Positions 46,561-54,941 of a DNA stretch of 64,000 nt are shown piece after piece (the first letter of the stretch is position 1; every line of letters begins with the position of its first letter). Origin of the DNA: Paenarthrobacter sp. AR 02. GTDB taxonomy: Bacteria > Actinomycetota > Actinomycetes > Actinomycetales > Micrococcaceae. The position numbers were made by a program, and so were the translations under genes. Under the pieces are notes generated by a model, which saw only the letters and a program-made list of their open reading frames with translations, did not search any database and was not told where the DNA came from. The stretch is from the NCBI RefSeq assembly GCF_021538675.1, contig NZ_JAJUKH010000002.1:372001-436000 (forward strand), given 5' to 3'.

Positions 46561-47945
46561 CGTTGCGACGCCGCTCCCTTTCGGTTGCGCTGGCCAGCAC
46601 CCTGGCTGGCGGGACCCTCGCGGGTGCGCTGCTCACGGCTCCGGCCGCCAACGCCGATGCCTGGCGTGACAAGGAGTTCTGGCTCAAGGACTCCGGGATC
46701 ACCAACGCCTGGCAGGTTTCCAAGGGTGCAGGCGTCAAGGTCGCGGTCATCGACAGCGGCATCGACGGCAGCCATCCCGACCTCAACGGCGTCGTGGTCG
46801 GAGGCACCGATGTATCCGGTGCCGGGGCACCCAACGGGCAGAAGAGCATTGGCGCCAAGACCGAGCATGGGACGTTGGTGGCAAGCATGTTGGCTGGCCG
46901 GGGACACACCACGCCCACGGCCTCGCCTTCAGCATCCGCCTCCGCGCCTCCCGCTGCGCCGCCTACCACCCCTCCCGCAGGCGGGCCTGACGGAATCGTA
47001 GGTGTCGCGCCTGAGGCGCAAATCCTTTCGGTCTCCACCTGGCTCGGCTCCCCGAACCCTGGCGGCAAGACGGACCAGGAACAAATCCCGGACGCCGTTC
47101 GCTGGGCCGTGGACAACGGCGCCAAAGTCATCAACATATCGCTGGGCAGCACCTCGCCGGACTGGCCACAGAGCTGGGACGCGGCGTTTCTTTATGCCGA
47201 GCAAAAGGATGTTGTCATTGTGGCTGCCGCCGGTAACCGGGTTGGCGGCAACATCCAGGTCGGCGCCCCCGCCACCATCCCCGGTGTCCTGACCGTAGCC
47301 GGGCTTGACGGCGAGGGACGCGCCAGCGTGGACTCCTCCTCCCAGGGGATCAGCATTGGGGTGGCGGCCCCTGCCGAAAAGCTGGTGGGTGCGATGCCGG
47401 GCGCGGGCTACGCCGAGTGGGCCGGCACGTCCGGGGCGGCACCGATCGTCTCCGGTGTTGCCGCACTGATCCGTTCCAAGTGGCCTGAGATGAGCGCCAG
47501 CCAAGTCATCAACAGGATCGTCAGCACGGCAAAGGACGCAGGTGCTCCGGGTAAGGACCCGCTGTACGGGTACGGCATCCTCAACGCAGAAGCTGCCCTC
47601 AAGGATGATGTGCCCGCGGCGGCCAGTAATCCCTTGGGCTCCATCGCGGACTGGATCCGTGTTCATCGCCGCGGAGATCTCAGCGTGCCTTCGCAGGCAC
47701 CGGTCGCGAGCCCTACCAGCGCCGCGCCCACCTTGGCTGACCCCACCGTTCCGGTAGCCAAGACGCCGGCGACGATGGATGACGCACTCCCTGCCGCCGT
47801 CGTCCTGGGTTTTGGCGGCCTTTTTGTCGCGCTGATCGTTGGCGCCGCGATTCAACTCCGAAGGGTTTCCAAGCGTCCCGGGCCGGTGGTGGAGGAGGCC
47901 GAAACCGGAGTGGTTGAAGCGGTGGATCCACCCGGCAAAAAGTAG
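46557..47945 (+). CDS. Mycosin-like subtilisin serine protease, membrane anchored
   Basis: S8 family protease of 462 residues with a signal peptide. The triad is Asp66 (VAVIDSGID), His104 (TEHGTLVASML) and Ser292 (AGTSGAAPIVSG). A single C-terminal transmembrane helix, LPAAVVLGFGGLFVALIVGA, is followed by a short basic tail. A Pro/Ala/Ser-rich loop near residues 120-145 is typical of mycosins (MycP). No WXG100 or other ESX genes are near, so its substrate is unknown. It overlaps ppx by 4 bp. Confidence 0.87.
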   Translation: MTLRRRSLSVALASTLAGGTLAGALLTAPAANADAWRDKEFWLKDSGITNAWQVSKGAGVKVAVIDSGIDGSHPDLNGVVVGGTDVSGAGAPNGQKSIGAKTEHGTLVASMLAGRGHTTPTASPSASASAPPAAPPTTPPAGGPDGIVGVAPEAQILSVSTWLGSPNPGGKTDQEQIPDAVRWAVDNGAKVINISLGSTSPDWPQSWDAAFLYAEQKDVVIVAAAGNRVGGNIQVGAPATIPGVLTVAGLDGEGRASVDSSSQGISIGVAAPAEKLVGAMPGAGYAEWAGTSGAAPIVSGVAALIRSKWPEMSASQVINRIVSTAKDAGAPGKDPLYGYGILNAEAALKDDVPAAASNPLGSIADWIRVHRRGDLSVPSQAPVASPTSAAPTLADPTVPVAKTPATMDDALPAAVVLGFGGLFVALIVGAAIQLRRVSKRPGPVVEEAETGVVEAVDPPGKK

Positions 47946-47947
47946 TT

Positions 47948-47977
47948 AGTGAAGATTTTCACAAAGTGTTGTACTCT
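47948..47977 (+). promoter_or_regulatory. CRP/GlxR-like site and -10 of ndh
   Basis: AGTGA-AGATTT-TCACA (47948-47963) matches the TGTGA-N6-TCACA palindrome except for its first base. TACTCT (47972-47977) ends 6 nt before the ATG at 47984, so the mRNA is probably leaderless. The site is centred near -28, where binding would more likely repress than activate. Confidence 0.45.
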
Positions 47978-47983
47978 GGACTC

Positions 47984-49438
47984 ATGGCAACCACCCCTGA
48001 GCTCATTGACCGTCCCCGGGTCCTCGTCGTCGGCGGCGGTTACGTCGGCCTGTACGTAGCCCTCAAACTGCAGAAGAAGATCGCGAACGCGGGCGGCATC
48101 GTCACCGTCGTCGATCCCCTGCCGTACATGACCTACCAGCCCTTCCTTCCGGAAGTTGCAGGCGGCAACATCGAGGCACGCCACGCCGTCGTCTCGCACC
48201 GTCAGCACCTCAAGCAGACTGAGCTCATCCAGGGCCGCGTCACCAGCATCGACCACGCCAACCGCACCGCGGTCATCGCCCCGGCCGATGGCGGCGAGAA
48301 CTTCGAAATCCCGTACTTCGACGTCGTTATGGCCGCTGGCGCCATCACCCGTACGTTCCCCATCAAGGGCCTCGCGGACAAGGGCATCGGCCTGAAGACC
48401 ATCGAGGAAGCTGTTGCACTGCGCAACAAGCTCCTGGAGCGCATCGAAGCCGCTTCCACCATGACTGACCCCGCAGAGCGCGCCAAGGCCCTCACCTTCG
48501 TGGTTGTCGGCGGCGGCTTTGCCGGCATCGAGTGCCTCACCGAAATGGAAGACCTCGCCCGCGCCGCAGTGCGCAACAACCCGCGCATCCGCCAGGAAGA
48601 AGTCCGCTTCATCCTGGTCGAAGCCATGGGACGCATCATGCCCGAGGTCACCGCCTCGCAGGCAGAATGGGTTGTGGAGCACCTCCGTAGCCGCGGCATC
48701 GAAGTTCTGCTCAACACCTCCCTGGACAGCGCCGAGGGCACCCTCAAGCTCATCAACCTCCCGGACAAGACTCCGGCACAGGAAGTTGAAGCGGACACCC
48801 TGGTCTGGGCTGCCGGCGTGCAGGCCAACCCGATGATCCGCTCCACGGACTTCCCGCTGGAACCCCGCGGCCGCGTCCGCGTCCTCCCGGACCTGCGCAT
48901 CGCAGGCGACGAAGGCATCGTGGAGAACGCCTGGGCCGCTGGCGACATCGCCGCTGTTCCGGACCTCACGGGCAAGGGCCTGCCGGACGGCACCTGCGTC
49001 CCCAATGCACAGCACGCTCTTCGCCAGGCCAAGAAGCTCGCCAAGAACCTGTGGGCTTCCCGCTGGGACAAGCCGCTGCACGACTACAAGCACAAGAACC
49101 TTGGTGCTGTGGCCGGCTTCGGCGAGTGGAAGGGTGTTGCAAACATCAACCTGCTCGGCCGTATCGGCCTCAAGGGCGGCCTCGCCTGGCTGGCACACCG
49201 TGGTTACCACGGCATGGCGATGCCCACCGTGGAGCGCAAGTTCCGCGTGGTCTTCGGCTGGATCCTGGCCTTCTTCGCAGGTCGCGACACCACGCAGCTG
49301 ATCGACCTCGACAACCCGCGCGGTGCCTTCGTGGCCGCTGCAACGCCGGCCCCGAAGCCTGCAGCTGCCCCGGCACCCGCCGAAGCCAAGCCCGCTGCCG
49401 AGGAAGCCAAGACTCCGGTAACGGCTGACGCCAAGTAG
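47984..49438 (+). CDS. ndh: Type II NADH dehydrogenase
   Basis: Non-proton-pumping NADH:quinone oxidoreductase of 484 residues. The FAD loop is VLVVGGGYVGLYVA, the NADH loop VVVGGGFAGIECL, and a later NAAWAAGD-type site reads ENAWAAGDIAAVPD. The C-terminus has the usual membrane-associating helices plus an Ala/Pro/Lys tail. The downstream hairpin at 49447 ends the transcript. Confidence 0.93.
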   Translation: MATTPELIDRPRVLVVGGGYVGLYVALKLQKKIANAGGIVTVVDPLPYMTYQPFLPEVAGGNIEARHAVVSHRQHLKQTELIQGRVTSIDHANRTAVIAPADGGENFEIPYFDVVMAAGAITRTFPIKGLADKGIGLKTIEEAVALRNKLLERIEAASTMTDPAERAKALTFVVVGGGFAGIECLTEMEDLARAAVRNNPRIRQEEVRFILVEAMGRIMPEVTASQAEWVVEHLRSRGIEVLLNTSLDSAEGTLKLINLPDKTPAQEVEADTLVWAAGVQANPMIRSTDFPLEPRGRVRVLPDLRIAGDEGIVENAWAAGDIAAVPDLTGKGLPDGTCVPNAQHALRQAKKLAKNLWASRWDKPLHDYKHKNLGAVAGFGEWKGVANINLLGRIGLKGGLAWLAHRGYHGMAMPTVERKFRVVFGWILAFFAGRDTTQLIDLDNPRGAFVAAATPAPKPAAAPAPAEAKPAAEEAKTPVTADAK

Positions 49439-49446
49439 TACACGCA

Positions 49447-49488
49447 CGACGGCGGCCACCCCCTTTGCGGGAGTGGCCGCCGTCGGCG
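49447..49488 (+). terminator. Terminator of ndh
   Basis: Perfect 13-bp stem 49447-49459 with 49473-49485, 13-nt loop, then GCGTTTA. Confidence 0.8.
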
Positions 49489-49515
49489 TTTAAACAGTCG
49501 CGATTTCGCGGCCCC

Positions 49516-49521
49516 TAGACT
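49516..49521 (+). promoter_or_regulatory. -10 element of leaderless ACT-GNAT gene
   Basis: TAGACT ends 6 nt before the ATG at 49528. Confidence 0.6.
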
Positions 49522-49527
49522 GGTGGC

Positions 49528-50448
49528 ATGCCCGGTGAATCCGACTTGGAGACCCTCCTGCAATCCCTGCATCCCGTGGTCCGCGACGGTGAGTACGTGT
49601 ACGCGCTGTGGCCGCACGGGCGTCCCCTGGAGGGCGGGGTGGAGGCGGCCGTGCGTGAGGCCGAAGGACTGACCGTCGTCCTGCGAAGGGACGAGGCCGA
49701 CCGGCTGGGCCTCACCTACGATTTCGTGGCCTCGTGGATCACCCTCCAGGTCCACTCCGCCCTCGAAGCCGTAGGTCTCACAGCAGCTGTCAGCGCGGCC
49801 CTGACGCACGCGGGAATCAGCTGCAACGTCCTTGCTGGATTCCACCACGACCACCTGTTGGTGGCGGCTGCTGATACGGGCCGTGCCATGGAGGTGCTCC
49901 AGTTGCTGTCCAGGGGAGTGGTGCTGCGTTCGGAAAGGCCGGGGGACAGGGCTGAGATCCTGGACCTGACGGCCCGCGCATTCTCCGTCTCTCCCGTGAC
50001 GGGTGAGCCGGTGGAGGGAACGCCCGTTGAGGTTGGCTTGCTGCGGGAGCTTTTCGAATGCAGCGGATACATTCCCGAACTCAGCATTGTTGCTGAAATC
50101 GGTGGGGAGATCGTGGGTCATGCCATCTCAACAAGGGCTTGGATTGACGGCCTGCCGGTCTTGGGTTTGGGCCCCATTGGTGTGCTGCCCACGTTCCAAC
50201 GGCGCGGCGTCGGATCGGCGTTGATGCGTGAAACAACAGCGCGGGCAACAGCCCTGGGGGAGCGCGGTATAGCGTTGCTCGGCAGCACCGCCTACTACCC
50301 TCGTTTCGGTTATGTGCCGGCCTCGTCACTGGGTGTTGAAGCACCGGATGCGGCATGGGCCGCGCACTTCCAGTTGCTGCCCTTGCCGGAATGGCCCGAC
50401 GGCGTTCGGGGCACCTTCCGCTACGCGGAACCCTTCAACAGGCTGTAG
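49528..50448 (+). CDS. ACT-domain/GNAT acetyltransferase fusion
   Basis: A 306-residue protein with two parts. Residues 1-135 resemble the DUF2241/ACT_3 domain, with LHPVVRDGEYVYALWP, YDFVASWITLQVHSALEAVGLTA (split here) and CNVLAGFHHDHLLV. Residues 137-306 are a GNAT domain, with GLGPIGVLPTFQRRGVGSALM as the acetyl-CoA-binding loop. The ACT module may bind an amino acid and regulate the enzyme (inference). No Shine-Dalgarno; TAGACT suggests leaderless mRNA. Confidence 0.82.
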   Translation: MPGESDLETLLQSLHPVVRDGEYVYALWPHGRPLEGGVEAAVREAEGLTVVLRRDEADRLGLTYDFVASWITLQVHSALEAVGLTAAVSAALTHAGISCNVLAGFHHDHLLVAAADTGRAMEVLQLLSRGVVLRSERPGDRAEILDLTARAFSVSPVTGEPVEGTPVEVGLLRELFECSGYIPELSIVAEIGGEIVGHAISTRAWIDGLPVLGLGPIGVLPTFQRRGVGSALMRETTARATALGERGIALLGSTAYYPRFGYVPASSLGVEAPDAAWAAHFQLLPLPEWPDGVRGTFRYAEPFNRL

Positions 50449-50469
50449 CTGGGATACCATGGTCCGGGC

Positions 50470-50543
50470 GCCCCAGTAGCCCAATTGGCAGAGGCAGCGG
50501 ACTTAAAATCCGCGTGTTGTGGGTTCGAGTCCCACCTGGGGCA
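50470..50543 (+). tRNA. tRNA-Leu (anticodon UAA)
   Basis: A 74-nt cloverleaf. Acceptor stem GCCCCAG/CTGGGGC, D arm TAGCCCAATTGGCAGAGGC, anticodon stem GCGGA/TCCGC with loop CTTAAAA (UAA), T arm GTGGG-TTCGAGT-CCCAC. The variable loop is just GTGTT, so this is class I architecture, unusual for Leu. CCA is not encoded. Confidence 0.9.
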
Positions 50544-50650
50544 CGGCGGAAGGTGAGAGCTGTTTCTCCCTTCCGCGACGCGGGTGCCGTGTTCGGTGCC
50601 ATTTCCCAGCAACCTCGTAGATTTCCCACAGGCAACGAGTGTTATAGGGA

Positions 50651-50666
50651 TGTGACCTGAATCACT
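50651..50666 (+). promoter_or_regulatory. CRP/GlxR-like site before the branched-chain binding protein
   Basis: TGTGA-CCTGAA-TCACT. TAGTTT at 50689-50694 is a candidate -10, placing the site centre near -42, a class II activator position. No other element is seen in 50544-50765 except a Shine-Dalgarno. Confidence 0.55.
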
Positions 50667-50765
50667 TATGTTCGCCGATCAATTGCATTAGTTTGAGTCT
50701 TAATCAGGAACACCTGAGTAATCGCATCAAAGGCAGTTCGCACCTTTCGATCGAGGAGACAACGA

Positions 50766-52124
50766 ATGTTTGATCTTTCCCCAGCGGCGCCCCGAGCCGC
50801 CAAGCTAACCGCGCTTGGCATTGGGGTCGCTCTCTTGGCCACAGCTTGTGGTGGGTCTTCGACTCCAACACAAACTGGGTCGTCATCCGCCGCGTCCGCA
50901 GCAGGAATCTCCTGCCCGGCGCCCAGTGCGGGGGCGGGAGCCGGCAACAGCGCGGCTGCCACCAACTCTGGACCTGTACCTCCCTCGACCACTACTACTT
51001 CCACGCCGCTCAAGCTTGGATCGCTCCTGCCGACAACGGGGTCGCTGGCGTTCCTTGGCCCACCGGAAATCGCCGGTGTGAACCTCGGCATCAAGGAAGT
51101 CAACGACGCCGGCGGTGTCCTGGGTGCTCCCGTATCCGTGGTCCACCGCGACTCCGGTGACACCAAGACCGACATCGCCACGCAGTCCACCACGGCACTC
51201 CTTGGACAGGGTGTCAGCGCCATTATCGGTGCTGCCTCCTCCGGTGTTTCCAAGACCGTCATCAACCAGATCACCGGTGCCGGTGTCATCCAGTTCTCGC
51301 CTGCGAACACGTCGCCTGACTTCACCACGTGGGACGACAAGGGCCTCTACTGGCGTACTGCACCCTCCGACGTCCTGCAGGGCAAGGTGCTCGGTAACTA
51401 CATGGCCACCTGTGGAGCCCAGACCGTTGGCATGATCGTCCTCAACGACGCTTACGGAACCGGCCTGCAGAAGAACGTCAAGGAAGCCTTCGAGGCAGCC
51501 GGCGGAAAGGTTGTGGCCGAGGAACTCTTCAACGAAGGTGACTCGCAGTTCAGCAGCCAGGTGGACAAGGTACTGGCCGCCAAGCCGGACGCCATCGCAC
51601 TGATCACTTTCGACCAGGCCAAGAGCATCGTCCCGCTGATCACCGGCAAGGGCATCAAGCCCACGCAGCTGTTCATGGTCGACGGCAACACCTCTGATTA
51701 CAGCAAGGACTTCCAGCCGGGCACCTTGAAGGGCGCGCAGGGAACCATTCCCGGCACGTTCGCCAAGGATGACTTCAAGAAGAAGCTCCTGGCAATCGAC
51801 CCGGCCCTGAAGGATTACAGCTACGCAGGTGAATCCTACGACGCCGTGAACCTGATCGCCCTGGCCGCCGAGGAAGCCAAGAGCACCAAGGGCACCGACA
51901 TTGCAGCCAAGCTCAAGGACGTTTCCGAGGGCGGCGAGAAGTGCAACAGCTTCGCAGCCTGTGTCACCTTGCTCCGCCAGGGCAAGGACATCGACTACGA
52001 CGGCCAGTCCGGTCCAGTCACGTTCTCCGACGCCGGTGACCCCACCGAGGCGTACATCGGTATCTACCAGTACCAGGATGACAACACCTACAAGCCGGTC
52101 CGCGAAGAGTTCGGCAAGCTCTAA
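50766..52124 (+). CDS. livK: Branched-chain amino-acid ABC transporter substrate-binding lipoprotein
   Basis: Lipoprotein of 452 residues. Signal peptide and lipobox LLATACGG, then an 80-residue Ser/Thr/Ala-rich linker. KLGSLLPTTGSLAFLGPPE, GVLGAPVSVVHRDSGD and VIGAASSGVS-like SAIIGAASSGVS begin the periplasmic-binding fold. GAGGAG lies about 7 nt before the ATG. Its partner permease/ATPase operon is on the opposite strand, 3.1 kb away. Confidence 0.92.
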   Translation: MFDLSPAAPRAAKLTALGIGVALLATACGGSSTPTQTGSSSAASAAGISCPAPSAGAGAGNSAAATNSGPVPPSTTTTSTPLKLGSLLPTTGSLAFLGPPEIAGVNLGIKEVNDAGGVLGAPVSVVHRDSGDTKTDIATQSTTALLGQGVSAIIGAASSGVSKTVINQITGAGVIQFSPANTSPDFTTWDDKGLYWRTAPSDVLQGKVLGNYMATCGAQTVGMIVLNDAYGTGLQKNVKEAFEAAGGKVVAEELFNEGDSQFSSQVDKVLAAKPDAIALITFDQAKSIVPLITGKGIKPTQLFMVDGNTSDYSKDFQPGTLKGAQGTIPGTFAKDDFKKKLLAIDPALKDYSYAGESYDAVNLIALAAEEAKSTKGTDIAAKLKDVSEGGEKCNSFAACVTLLRQGKDIDYDGQSGPVTFSDAGDPTEAYIGIYQYQDDNTYKPVREEFGKL

Positions 52125-52146
52125 GCTCTGAGACGGTAGCAAACGC

Positions 52147-52183
52147 AACAGGTCCCCTTCCTCCCGGAGGTTGGGGACCTGTT
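52147..52183. terminator. Terminator after livK
   Basis: Perfect 11-bp stem 52147-52157 with 52173-52183. It lies between convergent genes. Confidence 0.8.
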
Positions 52184-52187
52184 CCCG

Positions 52188-53030
52188 TTAAGCCATCGGG
52201 AGGACTCTTTCCACCATGGCGACTCCCTGCTGTTCAAAGGATTCGTCACCTATGCTGTGAGCCCAGACCACCGTTCCCACTGCTTGGTCGAGGTTTTCGA
52301 GCCGCCATGCAGAGGCCTCCTCAGGACTTGTGACTGCCCTTCCCAAACCTTCTTGAAAGGCTGCGGCCAAGGCTGCATCCGCCAGGAACTGTTGGTGGGT
52401 GAGCCGGACCAGATCGTGTACCCACGGGCGCAGGTCGGCGCGGCCGAAGTCTATGACTTTCACCTCGCCGTCGTCGTACAGCCAGTTCCTTGGTTGGTAG
52501 TCACCGTGACTGGTCACCACCTCGATCGGTGAAAGCTCGACGGCGGCAACCTCCTCTGTCAGGCGCCGTACCAGGCCCTCAGCCAGGAGGCCCTGCGCTT
52601 TGCCGATCACGGCCCTGGTTCTGGCCGCCAGCGAACGCATGTAACTCCGGGAGATCCCGGCCGGACTATGCAGCCGCGCCAGAAGCGCTCCGGCCTGCCG
52701 ATAGGTATCGGGAGCGTGCTCCGCCGGACTCCCCGCGACAAGAGTGCCTGGGAGGAAACGTGTGACCAGAAGGCGGGCATCGGCGGCAGCATGGAGGAGG
52801 ACGGGCACGCGGCCTTCCAGACCGGGCATTCCACGGGAATAGGCGGCGATCTCGCGGCGGACGTGGTGGCTGGTTTGGCTGGCCTTGACGATGTAACGCC
52901 CGCCATCCGGGGTGCCGAGCTGCAGGACCGTGGTGTCCTGCATGGGCCAGGAGTGGTCGCTGATGACCTCGAAGGGGCCCAGCCACGAGGACAGAAGCCG
53001 CTGCTGCTCCTCGCTGATCCCGTCTTTCAC
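52188..53030 (-). CDS. Phosphotransferase, APH/choline-kinase-like
   Basis: About 280 residues with the aminoglycoside phosphotransferase fold. The Brenner motif is SHGDYQPRNW and the metal motif KVIDFGRADL. GRYIVKAS holds the ATP lysine. Substrate unknown. GTG 53030 is chosen because CATGCT (weak -10) lies 6 nt upstream; a longer frame to 53165 would run through the palindrome at 53066. It is convergent with livK. Confidence 0.8.
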   Translation of the reverse strand: MKDGISEEQQRLLSSWLGPFEVISDHSWPMQDTTVLQLGTPDGGRYIVKASQTSHHVRREIAAYSRGMPGLEGRVPVLLHAAADARLLVTRFLPGTLVAGSPAEHAPDTYRQAGALLARLHSPAGISRSYMRSLAARTRAVIGKAQGLLAEGLVRRLTEEVAAVELSPIEVVTSHGDYQPRNWLYDDGEVKVIDFGRADLRPWVHDLVRLTHQQFLADAALAAAFQEGLGRAVTSPEEASAWRLENLDQAVGTVVWAHSIGDESFEQQGVAMVERVLPMA

Positions 53031-53065
53031 CAATCCAGCATGCCACGGGTTGCTGGCGACGCATG

Positions 53066-53124
53066 TTGTGAGGCCTGCTCTGCGCGCCATGAGGGGAGTA
53101 TGGGGCGCAGAGCGGGCCCCACAA
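53066..53124. repeat. Imperfect 23-bp palindrome related to that at 4225
   Basis: Arms 53066-53088 and 53102-53124 match at 20 of 23 positions. The core GCTCTGC/GCAGAGC with AGGCC/GGGCC is shared with 4225-4279, so both may be copies of one dispersed intergenic element. Confidence 0.6.
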
Positions 53125-53130
53125 CAAAGG

Positions 53131-53165
53131 GTGGGCCCCGGCTCAGTAACCGAGCTGGGGCCCAC
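53131..53165 (-). terminator. Terminator of livHMGF operon
   Basis: Stem GTGGGCCCC-x-GCTC (53131-53144) pairs with GAGC-x-GGGGCCCAC (53152-53165), 7-nt loop. On the minus strand CCCTTTGTTG follows. Confidence 0.75.
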
Positions 53166-53190
53166 GTGGTGTTGGAGCGTCGTGGATCTA

Positions 53191-53961
53191 CTAGACCTCG
53201 TCCGCCAGGGTGCCCAGGTACAGCTGGATCACCTTGGGGTCTTTCATGAGCTCACGGCCCGTACCCGTGTACGCGTCCTTGCCTTGGTCCAGGACGTATC
53301 CGCGATCGCAGATCTGGAGGCAGCGGCGTGCATTCTGTTCCACCATGATCACCGAGACGCCGGCACGGTTGATCTCGTGGACGCGCAGGAACGTCTCGTC
53401 CTGCTTGACGGGGGAGAGGCCGGCCGACGGCTCATCCAGCAGCAACACAGCCGGGTCCATCATGAGGGCCCTGCCCATGGCCACCATCTGGCGTTCGCCA
53501 CCCGAGAGGGACCCGGCGCGTTGTGCACGCCGCTTGCCCAGTTCCGGGAACAGGCTGGTGACAAAGTCGAAGCGCTCGGCGAAGACCTTGGGCCGCTGGA
53601 ACATGCCCATCTGGAGGTTCTCTTCAATGGTCAAGGTAGCGAAGACGTTGTTGGTCTGCGGAACGAAGCCCACGCCCTGGGTCACCAGCTTGTTGGCCTT
53701 CAACCCGGTGAGGTCCTGCCCGCGGACCACAACAGAGCCGGAGTGGACCTTCACCAGGCCGAACATGGCCTTGAGCAGGGTGGACTTGCCAGCGCCATTG
53801 GGTCCGATAATCCCGATCAGTTCACCCTTGCGTGCCTCGATGCTGCAGCCATTAAGGATGTTGACGCCCGGGATGTAGCCCGCCACCAGGTTGGTGACTT
53901 TGACGACGGATTCGCTCGCCGGGGCAGCTGCCGATGCCGGCATTGCGGCGGGACTGCTCAT
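53191..53961 (-). CDS. livF: Branched-chain amino-acid ABC transporter ATPase LivF
   Basis: Second ATPase of the Liv system, 256 residues. Walker A GIIGPNGAGKST, signature LSGGERQMVAMGRAL, Walker B VLLLDEPSAGLSP. A 20-residue Ala/Ser/Pro N-terminal extension is extra. It overlaps livG by 4 bp (ATGA). Confidence 0.94.
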   Translation of the reverse strand: MSSPAAMPASAAAPASESVVKVTNLVAGYIPGVNILNGCSIEARKGELIGIIGPNGAGKSTLLKAMFGLVKVHSGSVVVRGQDLTGLKANKLVTQGVGFVPQTNNVFATLTIEENLQMGMFQRPKVFAERFDFVTSLFPELGKRRAQRAGSLSGGERQMVAMGRALMMDPAVLLLDEPSAGLSPVKQDETFLRVHEINRAGVSVIMVEQNARRCLQICDRGYVLDQGKDAYTGTGRELMKDPKVIQLYLGTLADEV

Positions 53962-54941
53962 TTCCGGTCCTCCTTGTTGGGTTCTACGACGTCGGACAGG
54001 ATGCCAGCATCTTCCGTTCCGACAACCGACTCGTCGTCGGCTACGAGTTCCGCTTCGAGTTCCTTGATGCCTTCAGCGTCGCCAAGATCGACGTCGTGGT
54101 GCGCGCCAAGGTAGGCGTCGATGACGGCGGGGTTCTTCATCACTTCTCCCGGAGGTCCCTCAGCCACCACCTTGCCTTCGGCCATGACCACCACCCAGTC
54201 AGCGATGTGGCGGACCATGTTCATGTCGTGCTCAACGAAGAGGACAGTCATGCCTTCGGCTTTGAGGTTCTTGATGTGGTCCAACAGCGACTGTGTCAGT
54301 GCCGGGTTCACGCCTGCCATGGGTTCATCGAGCATGACGAGCTTGGGCCGGACCATCAATGAGCGTGCCATTTCCAGGAGCTTGCGCTGGCCGCCGGAGA
54401 GTGACGCAGCGTAGTCGTCCTTCTTGGCGTCAAGCTTGAACTTCTGCAGCAGGACGTCAGCCTGTGCGGTAATGTCCCGTTCCCGGCCACCCCACATGCC
54501 TTTGAACAGGGCCTTGGAAAGCCGTTCGCCAGGCTGGTCGGCAGCGCCGAGGCGCATGTTTTCCATGACGGTCAACTTGCCCATGACCTTGGTCAGCTGG
54601 AACGTGCGGACCATGCCCATGCGGGCCACCTTGTAGGAAGACACCCCGGCGAGACTGTTGCCTTCAAACTGCCACTTGCCCGAGTTGGGTGTGTCGAAAC
54701 CGGTCAGCAGGTTGAACAGCGTGGTCTTGCCTGCACCGTTGGGCCCAATCAGGGCCGTGATCTTGTGGCGGGGAATTTCGAGGTACTCGACGTCCACGGC
54801 GTTGATGCCGCCAAAGGAACGGGTAACGCCCTCTGCCACCACGATCGGATCACGCTTCTTGCAGCCGGGCAGGTTCTCCCCGACGGCGATCGGCCGCGAA
54901 TCGGTCATGTAGTCGATGTCTTGTTCGTTCATTTCACTCAT
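53958..54941 (-). CDS. livG: Branched-chain amino-acid ABC transporter ATPase LivG, with extended tails
   Basis: First ATPase, 327 residues against about 255 usual. Walker A ALIGPNGAGKTT, signature LSGGQRKLLEMARSL, Walker B LVMLDEPMAGVNPAL, H-loop FVEHDMNMV. There is a 30-residue N-terminal extension and a roughly 50-residue acidic C-terminal tail (AEGIKELEAELVADDE). It overlaps livM by 4 bp. Confidence 0.94.
   Translation of the reverse strand: MSEMNEQDIDYMTDSRPIAVGENLPGCKKRDPIVVAEGVTRSFGGINAVDVEYLEIPRHKITALIGPNGAGKTTLFNLLTGFDTPNSGKWQFEGNSLAGVSSYKVARMGMVRTFQLTKVMGKLTVMENMRLGAADQPGERLSKALFKGMWGGRERDITAQADVLLQKFKLDAKKDDYAASLSGGQRKLLEMARSLMVRPKLVMLDEPMAGVNPALTQSLLDHIKNLKAEGMTVLFVEHDMNMVRHIADWVVVMAEGKVVAEGPPGEVMKNPAVIDAYLGAHHDVDLGDAEGIKELEAELVADDESVVGTEDAGILSDVVEPNKEDRK

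Noticed and set aside
47852..49459. A 535-codon minus-strand frame
   Set aside because: Shadow of ndh, which has clear FAD and NADH motifs in the other strand.
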